Source of the DNA: QVMM01 sp047030855
Lineage (GTDB): Bacteria; Bacteroidota; Bacteroidia; Bacteroidales; Dysgonomonadaceae
DNA: 64,000 bases
Direction of reading: 5' to 3'
NCBI GenBank assembly: GCA_047030855.1
Contig: JBKYIJ010000008.1
Coordinates: forward strand, 558,001 to 622,000
This document shows, one piece after another, positions 19,144-28,416 of the stretch (its first letter is position 1; every line of letters begins with the position of its first letter). The notes below the pieces were generated by a model, which was not told the DNA's origin, did not search any database, and saw only the letters and a list, made by a program, of their open reading frames with translations. The translations under genes and the position numbers were made by a program.

Positions 19144-20655
19144 TTATTTTCTTTTCTTCTTACTGCTCCCGAAAAATGAGTTTATAAATTGTTTGGCGAC
19201 AGGGACTATTACCGTGGTAGCTATTGTCGAGAACATTTTTGTACGTTGTTTTGCTGCTTGCTTATCGGCTTTTTCCTGCTCTTTCTGCATTTTCTCCTGA
19301 ACCTTACGTTCTTTTTCGTCAATCTTCGCTTGTTCGGCAGCCTGTTTTTGCTGCTCGGCAGTTCCCAACCTTTCCGTCAGTTTTTCATAGGCAGACTCTC
19401 TGTCAACGCTTTGCCCGTAAAAACGGAAAAGCACGGAGTCCTTTATTATCGAATCCCTTTCTTCCTCTGTAATCGGTCCTATCTGTCCCTGAGGAGGTAA
19501 AATATAAGCACGTTCTACAGGTTGGGGAGCGCCTTTCTCATCGAGGAACGAAACCAGAGCCTCACCCGTTCCAAGTTCCGAAATAGCGGTTTCGGTATCA
19601 AACGCAGGATTGGTACGGAAAGTCTGAGCAGCTACTTTCAAAGCTTTCTGATCTTTGGGCGTATATGCTCTGAGTGCATGTTGTATCCGATTGCCCAATT
19701 GCCCCAATATCGAATCGGGAATATCCGACGGAGTCTGGCTGATAAAATAAATGCCTACTCCTTTTGAACGGATCAGTCTGACTACCTGTTCTATCTTTTC
19801 TGTCAGAACTTTCGGAGAATCGCTGAACAAAAGATGTGCTTCATCGAAGAAGAACACAAGTTTAGGTTTTTCCACATCTCCTACTTCGGGCAGGTTATCA
19901 AACAGTTTCGTCATCAGCCAAAGCAAAAAGGTTGTATATATCTTCGGAGAATTCATTAACTGATCCGCTGTCAGAATGTTGATAATGCCTTTATCTCCGT
20001 CAGTCTGGATTAAGTCTTCAAAGTTCAGAGACGGTTCTCCGAAAAATACGTCGCCTCCCTGATGCTCCAGTTGTATCAGTCCCCGTTGTATTGCTCCGAT
20101 GCTTGCAACCGAAATATTACCGTAACTCAAAGTGAATTGTGCGTTATTACTGCCGACATATTCCAATATTTTCTGCAAATCTTTCAGATCGATCAACTCC
20201 AAAGACTCGTCTTTCGCTATTTTAAATATAATGCTGAGCACCGCACTTTGCGTATCGTTCAACGATAGAAGCCTGCTGAAAAGCAATGCCCCCATATCGG
20301 CAACAGTAGCACGGACAGGGATTCCCTGTTGTCCGAAAACATCCCAAAACTGAACAGGGAAACTCTGATATTCAAAACCTTTGTCTTTTAAACCGTAACC
20401 CTCTACTCTTTTTACAACGCTGTCTTTGTTTCCTCCGATGTTAGCCACACCCGACAAATCGCCTTTAATATCGGCGGCGAACACAGGGACTCCCATCTGG
20501 CTGAAAGTTTCCGCAAGGTTCTGCAATGTCACGGTTTTGCCTGTTCCTGTCGCTCCCGTTATCAAACCGTGTCGGTTTGCCATCTGAGACAGCATACACA
20601 CGTCTTTTTTATCTTCCGTAATGGCTATATAAGCCCTTTTTTCGTTGTCGAACAT
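19144..20655 (-). CDS. HerA-like ATPase of the DUF853 (YjgR) family
   Basis: This 503-residue cytoplasmic P-loop ATPase has Walker A GATGTGKT at residues 34-41, Walker B LVFFFDEAHLLFSD near 265, and an arginine-finger-like segment 'RLIRSKGVGIYFISQTP' shortly after. The pattern is that of HerA/FtsK-related DUF853 proteins (E. coli YjgR), hexameric ATPases of poorly defined role, possibly DNA processing. After the ATPase core, residues of about 425-475 form a highly charged K/E/Q coiled coil (AEQQKQAAEQAKIDEKER...). The protein ends in a hydrophobic-basic tail (ATTVIVPVAKQFINSFF). It converges on the helicase gene with a 23-base gap and no visible terminator. Confidence 0.88.
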   Translation of the reverse strand: MFDNEKRAYIAITEDKKDVCMLSQMANRHGLITGATGTGKTVTLQNLAETFSQMGVPVFAADIKGDLSGVANIGGNKDSVVKRVEGYGLKDKGFEYQSFPVQFWDVFGQQGIPVRATVADMGALLFSRLLSLNDTQSAVLSIIFKIAKDESLELIDLKDLQKILEYVGSNNAQFTLSYGNISVASIGAIQRGLIQLEHQGGDVFFGEPSLNFEDLIQTDGDKGIINILTADQLMNSPKIYTTFLLWLMTKLFDNLPEVGDVEKPKLVFFFDEAHLLFSDSPKVLTEKIEQVVRLIRSKGVGIYFISQTPSDIPDSILGQLGNRIQHALRAYTPKDQKALKVAAQTFRTNPAFDTETAISELGTGEALVSFLDEKGAPQPVERAYILPPQGQIGPITEEERDSIIKDSVLFRFYGQSVDRESAYEKLTERLGTAEQQKQAAEQAKIDEKERKVQEKMQKEQEKADKQAAKQRTKMFSTIATTVIVPVAKQFINSFFGSSKKKRK

Positions 20656-20765
20656 ATTTAATATATCTTAATATCTTTTGAAATCTATACCATTTAGAAC
20701 ATATTACTAACCATATTTGTTTGAAACAGAAGTTTGCTTAAATCTATTTTAAGCTCATTATTTGG

Positions 20766-20773
20766 TATATTTG
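20766..20773 (+). promoter_or_regulatory. -7 promoter element TATATTTG for the M23 peptidase gene
   Basis: An exact TAnnTTTG match lies 25 bases before the ATG at 20799. A TTTG at 20733-20736 is too far upstream to be a standard -33 element, so only the -7 part is supported. Confidence 0.4.
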
Positions 20774-20798
20774 TTATAAATAATAACTATTTCAAAAC

Positions 20799-22484
20799 AT
20801 GAAGAAATATCTTGTCGTTATTTCCGCCGTATTTTTAATCAGTACAAATATATATTCACAATACGATTCTCCTCTGAAAATACCGGTTTATTTAAGTGCA
20901 AATTTCGGTGAACTCCGCAACAATCACTTCCATTCAGGGATAGACATTAAAACCCAAGGTGTTATTAATAAACCAGTGTACAGCGTTGCTGACGGGTATA
21001 TTTCACGGATATCGGTTTCACCCTCAGGCTACGGGCTCGCTTTATATATAACTCATCCCGAAACGGGGCAGACAAGCGTTTACGGGCATCTGGAAAGTTT
21101 TATTCCTTCGGTTGAAAAGTATGTGAAAAGCAAGCAATATGAACAGGAAAGTTTTCGTGTAAACCTGTCTCCCGAAAAAAACGAATTTCCCGTAAAAAGA
21201 GGGCAACTCATTGCATATAGCGGCAATACAGGATCTTCGGGCGGACCTCATGTGCATTTTGAAATCCGGGATACAGAAACCGAACATCCTCTGGATCCGT
21301 TAGTATATTACACGGATATAATCAAAGACAATGTGCCGCCCGATCTTCGCGGAATAGCCGTTTATCCGATAGCCGAAAAAGGAGTGGTCAACAATAGTTC
21401 CACGCCTTTGAGACAAAACGTGACAAAAGCAAAAAACGGAAATTATCTGCCGTTAAAAACAGACATATCAGCATGGGGAACGATAGGGATCGGAGTGAAA
21501 GCGTACGATAAAATGAGTGCTACGAGCAATATATATGGCGTGAAGATTGTGCGATTATATGTAGATGACAACAAAGTATTTGAATCAGATATAAACAGAT
21601 ACAGTTTTGATGAAACAAGGGCGTTAAATTCTTCGTCGATTTTGAAGACTGGAGGGATAACAAATCTTTCTTTATGAAATCATTTATAGAACCCGGCAAT
21701 ATGCTCCCGTTTTATAGCGCTATAAATAACGGATATATAACCATAAATAAGGAGAAAATTTATAATATCCGTTACGAACTTGAAGACGCTTACGGAAATG
21801 TGACAAAATACCAATTCGAGATTGCAGGAAAAAAGACAAAACGTTCCGCCTCAAAAAAGAGGTTCATTATATATGGCTTGGAACGAGAATAATTATTATC
21901 ACAGCAATGATTTCAACCTAATAGTCGCAAAAGGAAATTTATACGATGATTTCATATTTACTTTGCGACAAATTCCCGATCGAGGGTACGTATCCGACCG
22001 TTTTATTGTAAACGATGTGCCTGTCCCCTTTCACAACAAAGCTGAGATGAGCATCCGAATATCAAACGATACGTTATCCAACAAATCACAATACTGCATT
22101 GTATCTATTAAAAGAGGAAAAGAAAATTGGATAGGAGGAAAGTATAACAACGGCTTTATGCTGGCGAATATTTATGAAGCAGGAAGCGAATATGCCGTTT
22201 CGACAGACAATGAAACTCCTGTTATAACACCAATACAATCCGAAAAATGGGAAACCCAAAAAGCGATAAAGATAAAAGTTACGGATACAAAAAGCGGAAT
22301 AAATACGGTAAAAGGCTATATTGACGGAAAATTTGCTCTTTTCGAGAACGACGTAAAGTCGCCGATATATACTTATATTTTTGACTCTGAAAGATTATCA
22401 AGAAATAAAACTCATACCCTAAAACTTATTGCAACAGATGCATGCGGTAACGTTTCGGAATATTCAACCGAGTTTTTTTATTAG
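20799..22484 (+). CDS. exported M23 family metallopeptidase (LytM-like), interrupted by two frameshifts
   Basis: Reading through two indels gives about 561 residues. A signal peptide (KKYLVVISAVFLISTNIYSQ) precedes an M23 peptidase domain with the zinc ligands in NNHFHSGIDIKT and HVHFEIRD and the typical GYGLALYITH and YGHLESF strands. The enzyme would cut peptidoglycan cross-links or act as an LytM-type regulator in the periplasm. The C-terminal half is beta-rich (AWNENNYYHSNDFNLIV..., KSGINTVKGYIDGKF), as in Bacteroidales homologues. The first break is at about 21629-21634, where adding one T restores NSFVDFEDWRDNKSFFMKSF. The second is in the six-A run at 21829-21834, where removing one A restores AGKRQNVPPQKRGSLYMAWN. 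Either sequence errors or a decaying gene could explain this; errors are more likely. Confidence 0.85.
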
Positions 22485-22556
22485 ACAATCAAACATTTCA
22501 TAAATAACAATATTTATGCTTTACCCTCAATTTTTCAATATATTTAAACAATAAAG

Positions 22557-22588
22557 TTGCGGATTATATTTTTTTATGATTACATTTG
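22557..22588 (+). promoter_or_regulatory. Bacteroidota-type promoter (TTG / TACATTTG) for the T9SS cargo gene
   Basis: TTG at 22557-22559 is spaced 21 bases from TACATTTG at 22581-22588. The predicted start near 22594 leaves a leader of about 50 bases to the ATG at 22646. Confidence 0.5.
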
Positions 22589-22645
22589 AAGCAAACAAAA
22601 CTAAATAAAATAGGTAATCTTTTGTTTAATTTAAATCTATCAATC

Positions 22646-25600
22646 ATGAAAAAAGTCTTACTATGTTTACTAACATTTGTAAGTTCAGTCGCTATGGCGC
22701 AAGTTCCACCTCCACCTGTTGCAAATATTTATGCTTCAGGACTAAAAGGTGAATTGCAAGGCGACGGGACTTATAAAGTAAATTTCTTTCTCAATACAGA
22801 ACCAACATCTGTTGAGTTTCAAGTATTAAACGGAGAAGAAATCGTAAAAACCATTCCGATAAATTTTTTCTATTTGGGAGAAAATACTTTAATAGTCAAT
22901 CCTGCGGATATTCCGGTGGGAACTTACACATGGCAAATCAAAGCAACTGCCGAAAACTTTACGGAACCAGTAAAATTTTCAGACGAAAATTTATCCCAGA
23001 TGCAATTTTTCGGGCCAAGAGGAGTTGCGGTAGACAACAATCCAAAGAATCCTAATTTCGGACGCATTTATGTTTCTGAAACACAAGCAGGGACTGTAAC
23101 AGACAGAACAACGAACAACGGGATTTACATTCTTGATCCTCTTTTTAATGACGTAACAGGACAAGGAGCGACTGCCTACGCAGGAGGAGAAACTTGGAGC
23201 TCAACCTCCAGCCCGTACAGAATCTGCGTCGCACCTGACGGACGTTTATTCATGTCAGACTGGAGTGACAATCACTCAGGTATTTATATTATGGATACAT
23301 CTAATCCTTCGGCAAATTTCACTCAGATTTTTGGAGGAACACGCGACGCTAACGGTTTATTCGCAAAAGATGGAGTGAATATAGGCGGATCTACTCCCCA
23401 TTGTTGGGTTCTGGGAGAAGGAGAAAATACAAAACTTTATGTTTTTGATGAAGACTATTTAAATACCGAAAATGGCGTTACAAAAGGAAATAACTTGCTG
23501 CAATACAATATAGGAACCAAGACTCTTTGGGAAGAAGCGCCGAGTGCTATTGCATACAATGATGCCGCAAACGGAAGCGTTCAATTGAACGGAAACACAT
23601 CCATAGCTCCTGACGGACGCGGCGGATGGTGGATATCTCAATACAGAGCTACTGATGCCGCAAGCGTTCCTTCATTAATACATGTCAACACCGAAGGTAA
23701 TATAGATTTCAATTCCGGAAATACACCAAGTTTATTGGGAGCTTCTTTTACAGGTGGCATGGCTGTATCGCCAGACTTCAAAAAGCTGGCAATAGGTACG
23801 GCAAGAAAGACATTACAAATACTTGAAATCAATTTCGACGATGCAGGCATTCCGAGTTTAACGCCTCTATATACTATTGCAACATTAGGAGATTACACCG
23901 CAGGTTTAGCATTTGACGTAGCCGAAAATGTTTACTTGGTATCCAATTCCAATGAACGTTTGAGCGCATGGGCGATTCCTAAGGCTGAAAACTCTTTCAC
24001 GACTCCTGCACGCGCTGAATTTACATTCACAGGAACATTGAAAACCGCTAATATATATGCTTCAGGTTTGACAGGAGAAGAACAAGCCGACGGAACATAT
24101 AAGGTAACTTACGTCCTCAATACAAAAGCGACAGCTGTCGAATTCCAAGCTGTGAAGGATGGCGAGATTGTAAAATCCTATACTCTGACTTCTTTGGAAA
24201 AAGGTAGTAATACCGCTACAATAGACATCAGCGATTTAGGAGGAGGAGGAGATTATACATGGCAAATTAAAGCAACTGCCGAAAGCGTTACTGACATTAC
24301 TAAGATAACAAACGACTCCCAACCGGAACTTCAATTCTGGGGACCTCGCGGACTTGCAGTGGACAACAGCTTCGACAGTCCTTATTTCGGACGTATCTAT
24401 GTCAGCGACATAAACGGTGGTCCTGTATCAAACCGCACGACAACTGTAGGTATTTATATTCTCGATCCTCTATTCACGGACATCACAGGGCAAGGAGAAA
24501 CAGGATATGCAGGTGGAATAGCATGGCCTGCAAACTCAGGACCTCACCGTTTAAGCGTAGCTCCTGACGGAAGAGTATTGCCGGCAACTATACAACTACA
24601 AACTCAGGCATATATATTATGGATCCTGCTAATCCTTCTGCAGCATTCACGCCTGTTTTCGGAGGAACACGCGATGTTGCCACAGGATTAATCAGCAAAG
24701 ACGGTGTGACGATTGCAGGACCTAATGCACATAATTATGTGATGGGTAAAGGTGCCGAAACGAAACTTTATGTTTTCGACCACACTTATACAGATGCCGT
24801 AGCCACAAATCGCGGAAATATCCTGCAATATAACATCGGTGAAAAAACCCTTCCTTGGGAAGAAGCTCCGAGTGCTATTGTATACAATGATATTGCAAAT
24901 GGCAATTTACAGCAAAATTACAGTTCAATGATCGCTCCTGACGGACGAGGAGGCTGGTGGCTTTCTCAATACAGAGCAACCGATGCTGCAAACATTCCTT
25001 GTCTTGTACATATCAATACAGAAGGATTGGTTGACTTCAATTCAGGAGAAAACCCAACACTTATTGGCGAATCAAGATCGGGAGCAATGGCAGTAACAGC
25101 TGATTATAAGAGGATAGCAATGGGCGGTAACAATGTTATCAGAATATACGACATTACTTTTGACGCAAGCAATGTTCCTTCTTTAACGTTGGCACATACT
25201 GTTACGCCGGCCGTTGGAGCTAACTCACAATCAGCCGCATTCGACGTGGCAGGAAACGTATATCTGGTTTCCAACAGCAACGAAAGGCTTGCAATGTGGG
25301 CACTTCCTAAAGCAGATAACAGCTTTACTACTCCTGCGAGAGAAGAATTCAAGTTCTCTGTGGAGTTCCCAAAAGTTGAAGATTTAACAGCCGCCGCCGA
25401 GAAGAATGTGGTTACGCTCACTTGGAAGAATCCTTCTCTGGATGCGAGTGCAAATCATAAGTATAATATTTACCGTGATGACGCTTTATTGGAAACAATA
25501 CAAGGAGCAACATCCGTAACTTATAAAGATTATTATCTGGCTAAAGGAACTTATAAATATGACGTTACTATTGTTTCAGGAGATGATGAATCTGACAAAG

Positions 25601-26127
25601 TTACAGCATCTGTAACAGTGACTGAAGACGGAGCTCCTGTAAGCAACCTTCAGGCTAACGTTCTTGAAAAAGACGTAACTCTTACATGGAACGTTCCTGC
25701 AAATCCTGTTGTTGAGGGCATCACTTATAACATTTACAAACAAGGTACTCTATTGACAAACGTAAGTGTGCTGACTTATACAGACGCTAATCTCGAAGCA
25801 GGGACATATAATTACGAAATTAGTGTGGTTTACGACGGTACTGAAAGTGCGAAAGTGGCTGTTCAGGCAGTTATTACAACTACAGGAATCAGCTCTTCGG
25901 ACGCCGATACATTTAAGGTATATCCTAATCCGACTGACGGTGAACTTCGCATCGAAACAGGCGGCGAACTAATCAACACAGTAAGGTTATACGACATGGG
26001 CGGCAAGCTGATGATCAGCACAGACAAAGTAGCCAATAGTGAATATACTCTTGATCTGACAACTTATCCTCAAGGAAATTATATCCTTAAGGTTAACGAC
26101 AAAACAATCAAAGTTGTTAAGAAATAA
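22646..26127 (+). CDS. large T9SS cargo protein with duplicated beta-propeller module, FN3-like domains and sorting domain (one frameshift)
   Basis: After a signal peptide (MKKVLLCLLTFVSSVAMAQ) come two tandem copies of a module of about 450 residues. Each has an Ig-like part starting ANIYASGL.GE.Q.DGTYKV and ending TYTWQIKATAE, followed by an NHL/SMP-30-like propeller (FGPRGVAVDN, GRIYVSE, VAPDGR, WWISQYRATDAA, NVYLVSNSNERL). Two fibronectin-III-like domains follow (VEDLTAAAEKNVVTLTWKNP; VSNLQANVLEKDVTLTWNVP). The end is a type A sorting domain (KVYPNPTDGELRIETGG, RLYDMGGKLM, YPQGNYILKVNDK). Reading frame is lost at about 24578-24580 in copy two; one added T restores DGRVFAGNYTTTNSGIYIMD, matching copy one. 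Total length is about 1160 residues. Likely surface-exposed; ligand unknown. Confidence 0.85.
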
Positions 26128-26150
26128 GGGTTTTCACCAAACATAAACAA

Positions 26151-26187
26151 AAAAAGGAAGCATATCCGACGGATATGCTTCCTTTTT
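26151..26187 (+). terminator. bidirectional terminator between convergent genes
   Basis: A perfect 17-base stem (AAAAAGGAAGCATATCC and its complement) encloses a GAC loop, A-rich on one side and T-rich on the other. It can stop both the cargo gene on the plus strand and the TlpA operon on the minus strand. Confidence 0.92.
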
Positions 26188-26202
26188 ATATAGTAAAACG
26201 GT

Positions 26203-27315
26203 TTACTTCAACAAAGTATCCAATTTAGAAAGCAACTCTTCACCTCTAAGATTCTTTTCAATAATCTTTCCGTCTTTATCGAGAAGCAAAGTATAAGGAA
26301 TAGAGGTTACCGCATAAGGAGCAGACAATTCACTTTGCCAACCTTTCAGGTCAGACATCTGAGGCCATGTTATTTTTAAATCTTTAATCGCACCTTTCCA
26401 TGCTTCGCCATCCTGATCCAAAGAAATACCTACAATTTCAAAACCTTTGTCTTTATATTTGGCATAAGCGGCAACAACGTTCGGCATTTCCTGCTTACAT
26501 GGACCGCACCATGATGCCCAGAAATCTACGAGAACTACTTTTCCTTTTCCGGCATAAGCGGATAAAGACACTTCCTTTCCTTCAGGAGTAAAACCCTTAA
26601 CATCAACAAATTGTTTGCCGACAGCCGTAGCTTCAAGTTTTTCGAAATGAGCAACCAAGTGTTTGACTTGTTCGTTTTCTTTGAATTTGTCGCTTACCGA
26701 ACCAAGCAAATCTTTAGCCTGAGTTTCATCAAAAGCACTGCCAAAAGTCAAAAAGAAGAATTCACCCACAGGATTCTTGATATTCGATTTAGTAAAATCG
26801 AACATCGAAGCAGTCAGCTCGTCAGTAAGCGAGTCATACTCCGTATTAATGCGTGTTTCCTGTTCAGGAGTCAAAGTTCCTGCTATCGAGGCATTACGGT
26901 ATTCGTCACCTAACTTCCGCATTTTATTGTTAATTTCATTGCTCTTAGTAGCAAAAGCCTGGTACTGATCATTCAGAGCCGTTCCTTTTACTGAAGAGAC
27001 TGTATCGATATTCAGTTCAATTTTCCCTGCTTCCAGAATAACCAATGCAGGCATAACCAAATCATCGCTCAATTTTACGAAACGAATCGCAGGAACTGTG
27101 TCAGCTTTTCCCGTAAAAACAAAAGCCCCGTTCTCAACTGTAGCCGTATCCATTGATACGAAAGATCTGCCGTCTTCACCCAGCTTTTGCAGAAAGACCT
27201 GCTTGCCATTCGCATCTGCATTGGCAACCTTACCTGTTATGGTATAAGCATTTTTGTCTGCACATGATGTTGCCAGCACTATGATAGCAGAAAGTAATAA
27301 TCCGATTTTTTTCAT
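26203..27315 (-). CDS. TlpA-like thioredoxin lipoprotein with DUF4369 N-terminal domain
   Basis: This 370-residue protein begins with a lipoprotein signal (LLLSAIIVLATSC, lipid-modified cysteine at about residue 18), so it is tethered in the envelope. Residues of about 25-120 match the DUF4369 beta-domain (ITGKVANADANGKQVFLQKL, FTGKADTVPAIRFVKL). The C-terminal 145 residues are a TlpA/ResA thioredoxin fold with the redox motif FWASWCGPCKQEMPNV and the cis-proline region ITSIPYTLLLDKDG. It probably reduces periplasmic disulfides or metal sites; the partner is unknown. It is the last gene of the operon, following a close paralogue that lacks the lipobox cysteine. Confidence 0.92.
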   Translation of the reverse strand: MKKIGLLLSAIIVLATSCADKNAYTITGKVANADANGKQVFLQKLGEDGRSFVSMDTATVENGAFVFTGKADTVPAIRFVKLSDDLVMPALVILEAGKIELNIDTVSSVKGTALNDQYQAFATKSNEINNKMRKLGDEYRNASIAGTLTPEQETRINTEYDSLTDELTASMFDFTKSNIKNPVGEFFFLTFGSAFDETQAKDLLGSVSDKFKENEQVKHLVAHFEKLEATAVGKQFVDVKGFTPEGKEVSLSAYAGKGKVVLVDFWASWCGPCKQEMPNVVAAYAKYKDKGFEIVGISLDQDGEAWKGAIKDLKITWPQMSDLKGWQSELSAPYAVTSIPYTLLLDKDGKIIEKNLRGEELLSKLDTLLK

Positions 27316-27341
27316 TTTTTTTGTTTTAATAAATGATGTAT

Positions 27342-28406
27342 TTATTTGAATAGTTCTTCCAATTTCGAAAGTAGCCTTTCTCCCCTGAGATTCGCTTCAA
27401 TCACTTTTCCTGATTTATCTAACAACAATGTGAACGGAATTGTTTTCACATTATACAATTGTGCAGCTTCACTTTGCCAACCGCCAAGATCGGACATCTG
27501 CGGCCAAGTCATTCCCAAACGCCTTATGGTTTGTACCCATGCTCCTTTATCGCTGTCAAGAGATATGCCGACAATTTCAAAACCTTTATCTTCATATCTG
27601 TCGTACGCTTCAATCAAGAAAGGAATTTCCTTGCGGCAAGGTCCGCACCATGATGCCCAAAAATCAAGCAAAACAACCTCACTTTTACCCACATAATCCG
27701 ACAGGGAAATATCTTTTCCTTCGGGGTTTTCCAGAGTTATATCCAGATATGGTTCTCCTGCAGAGAATGTGCGTGAATCCAACATCATCTGCATCTGCTG
27801 CCCTATTTTGCTCTTCTTAAAACTGTCACGGGTTTCTCCGTATAAAGATTTAATCTGATCCTTATCCAGCAATTGAATACCGTCAATCAGCAGAAATTCA
27901 CCTATCTCGTTCTTAATATTTTCCTGTATATAATTAAATGATGACGCTTTCAGAGTTTTCATAAGCTCATCATACCTCTCCGTTTTATCCCCTTTTTGGG
28001 CAAGAGGAACGATTTGCTGTATGATGGAATTCTGTTCTTCATAGAAACGTTGAAATTTGTCATTCCCAAAAGTTCCTGATATTCTATTTATCTCGTTCAG
28101 TTCAACATTAACAGTTCCAGATTCAAGGATTACCATTACTCCGTTCAGCAGATCGCCGTCAAACAGGATAAACCCTATTTTCGGAGCATTCGAAACAGAT
28201 CCTTTTAGCGTAAATTTAGAGTTTTTTATTGTCGTACTGTCAATCGAATGATAATTGAAATTATCATTCAAGTCTTTTAGATAAACGGTTTTCCCATCCG
28301 CATTAATGCCTTTCTGATTAATCGTTCCGTTTATAACAAATTGCTGCTGGGCATTGGCTATAAAGGTGACACAAAGCAATATCGGTATAATAAATTTCTT
28401 CATCAA
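27342..28406 (-). CDS. TlpA-like periplasmic thioredoxin with DUF4369 domain (paralogue)
   Basis: This is a 354-residue paralogue of the next gene downstream. It has a cleavable signal peptide ending in ANAQQQ instead of a lipobox, so it is probably soluble in the periplasm. The DUF4369 part (FVINGTINQKGINADGKTVY, FTLKGSVSNAPKIGFILF) is followed by a helical linker and a thioredoxin domain with DFWASWCGPCRKEIPFL and a cis-proline loop KTIPFTLLLDKSG. The two paralogues share long identical stretches around the active site (for example WASWCGPC and MTWPQMSDL/ITWPQMSDL). This points to tandem duplication with divergent localisation. It begins 10 bases after the metH stop, so it belongs to the same operon. 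Confidence 0.92.
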   Translation of the reverse strand: MMKKFIIPILLCVTFIANAQQQFVINGTINQKGINADGKTVYLKDLNDNFNYHSIDSTTIKNSKFTLKGSVSNAPKIGFILFDGDLLNGVMVILESGTVNVELNEINRISGTFGNDKFQRFYEEQNSIIQQIVPLAQKGDKTERYDELMKTLKASSFNYIQENIKNEIGEFLLIDGIQLLDKDQIKSLYGETRDSFKKSKIGQQMQMMLDSRTFSAGEPYLDITLENPEGKDISLSDYVGKSEVVLLDFWASWCGPCRKEIPFLIEAYDRYEDKGFEIVGISLDSDKGAWVQTIRRLGMTWPQMSDLGGWQSEAAQLYNVKTIPFTLLLDKSGKVIEANLRGERLLSKLEELFK

Positions 28407-28416
28407 TGTATTATTT

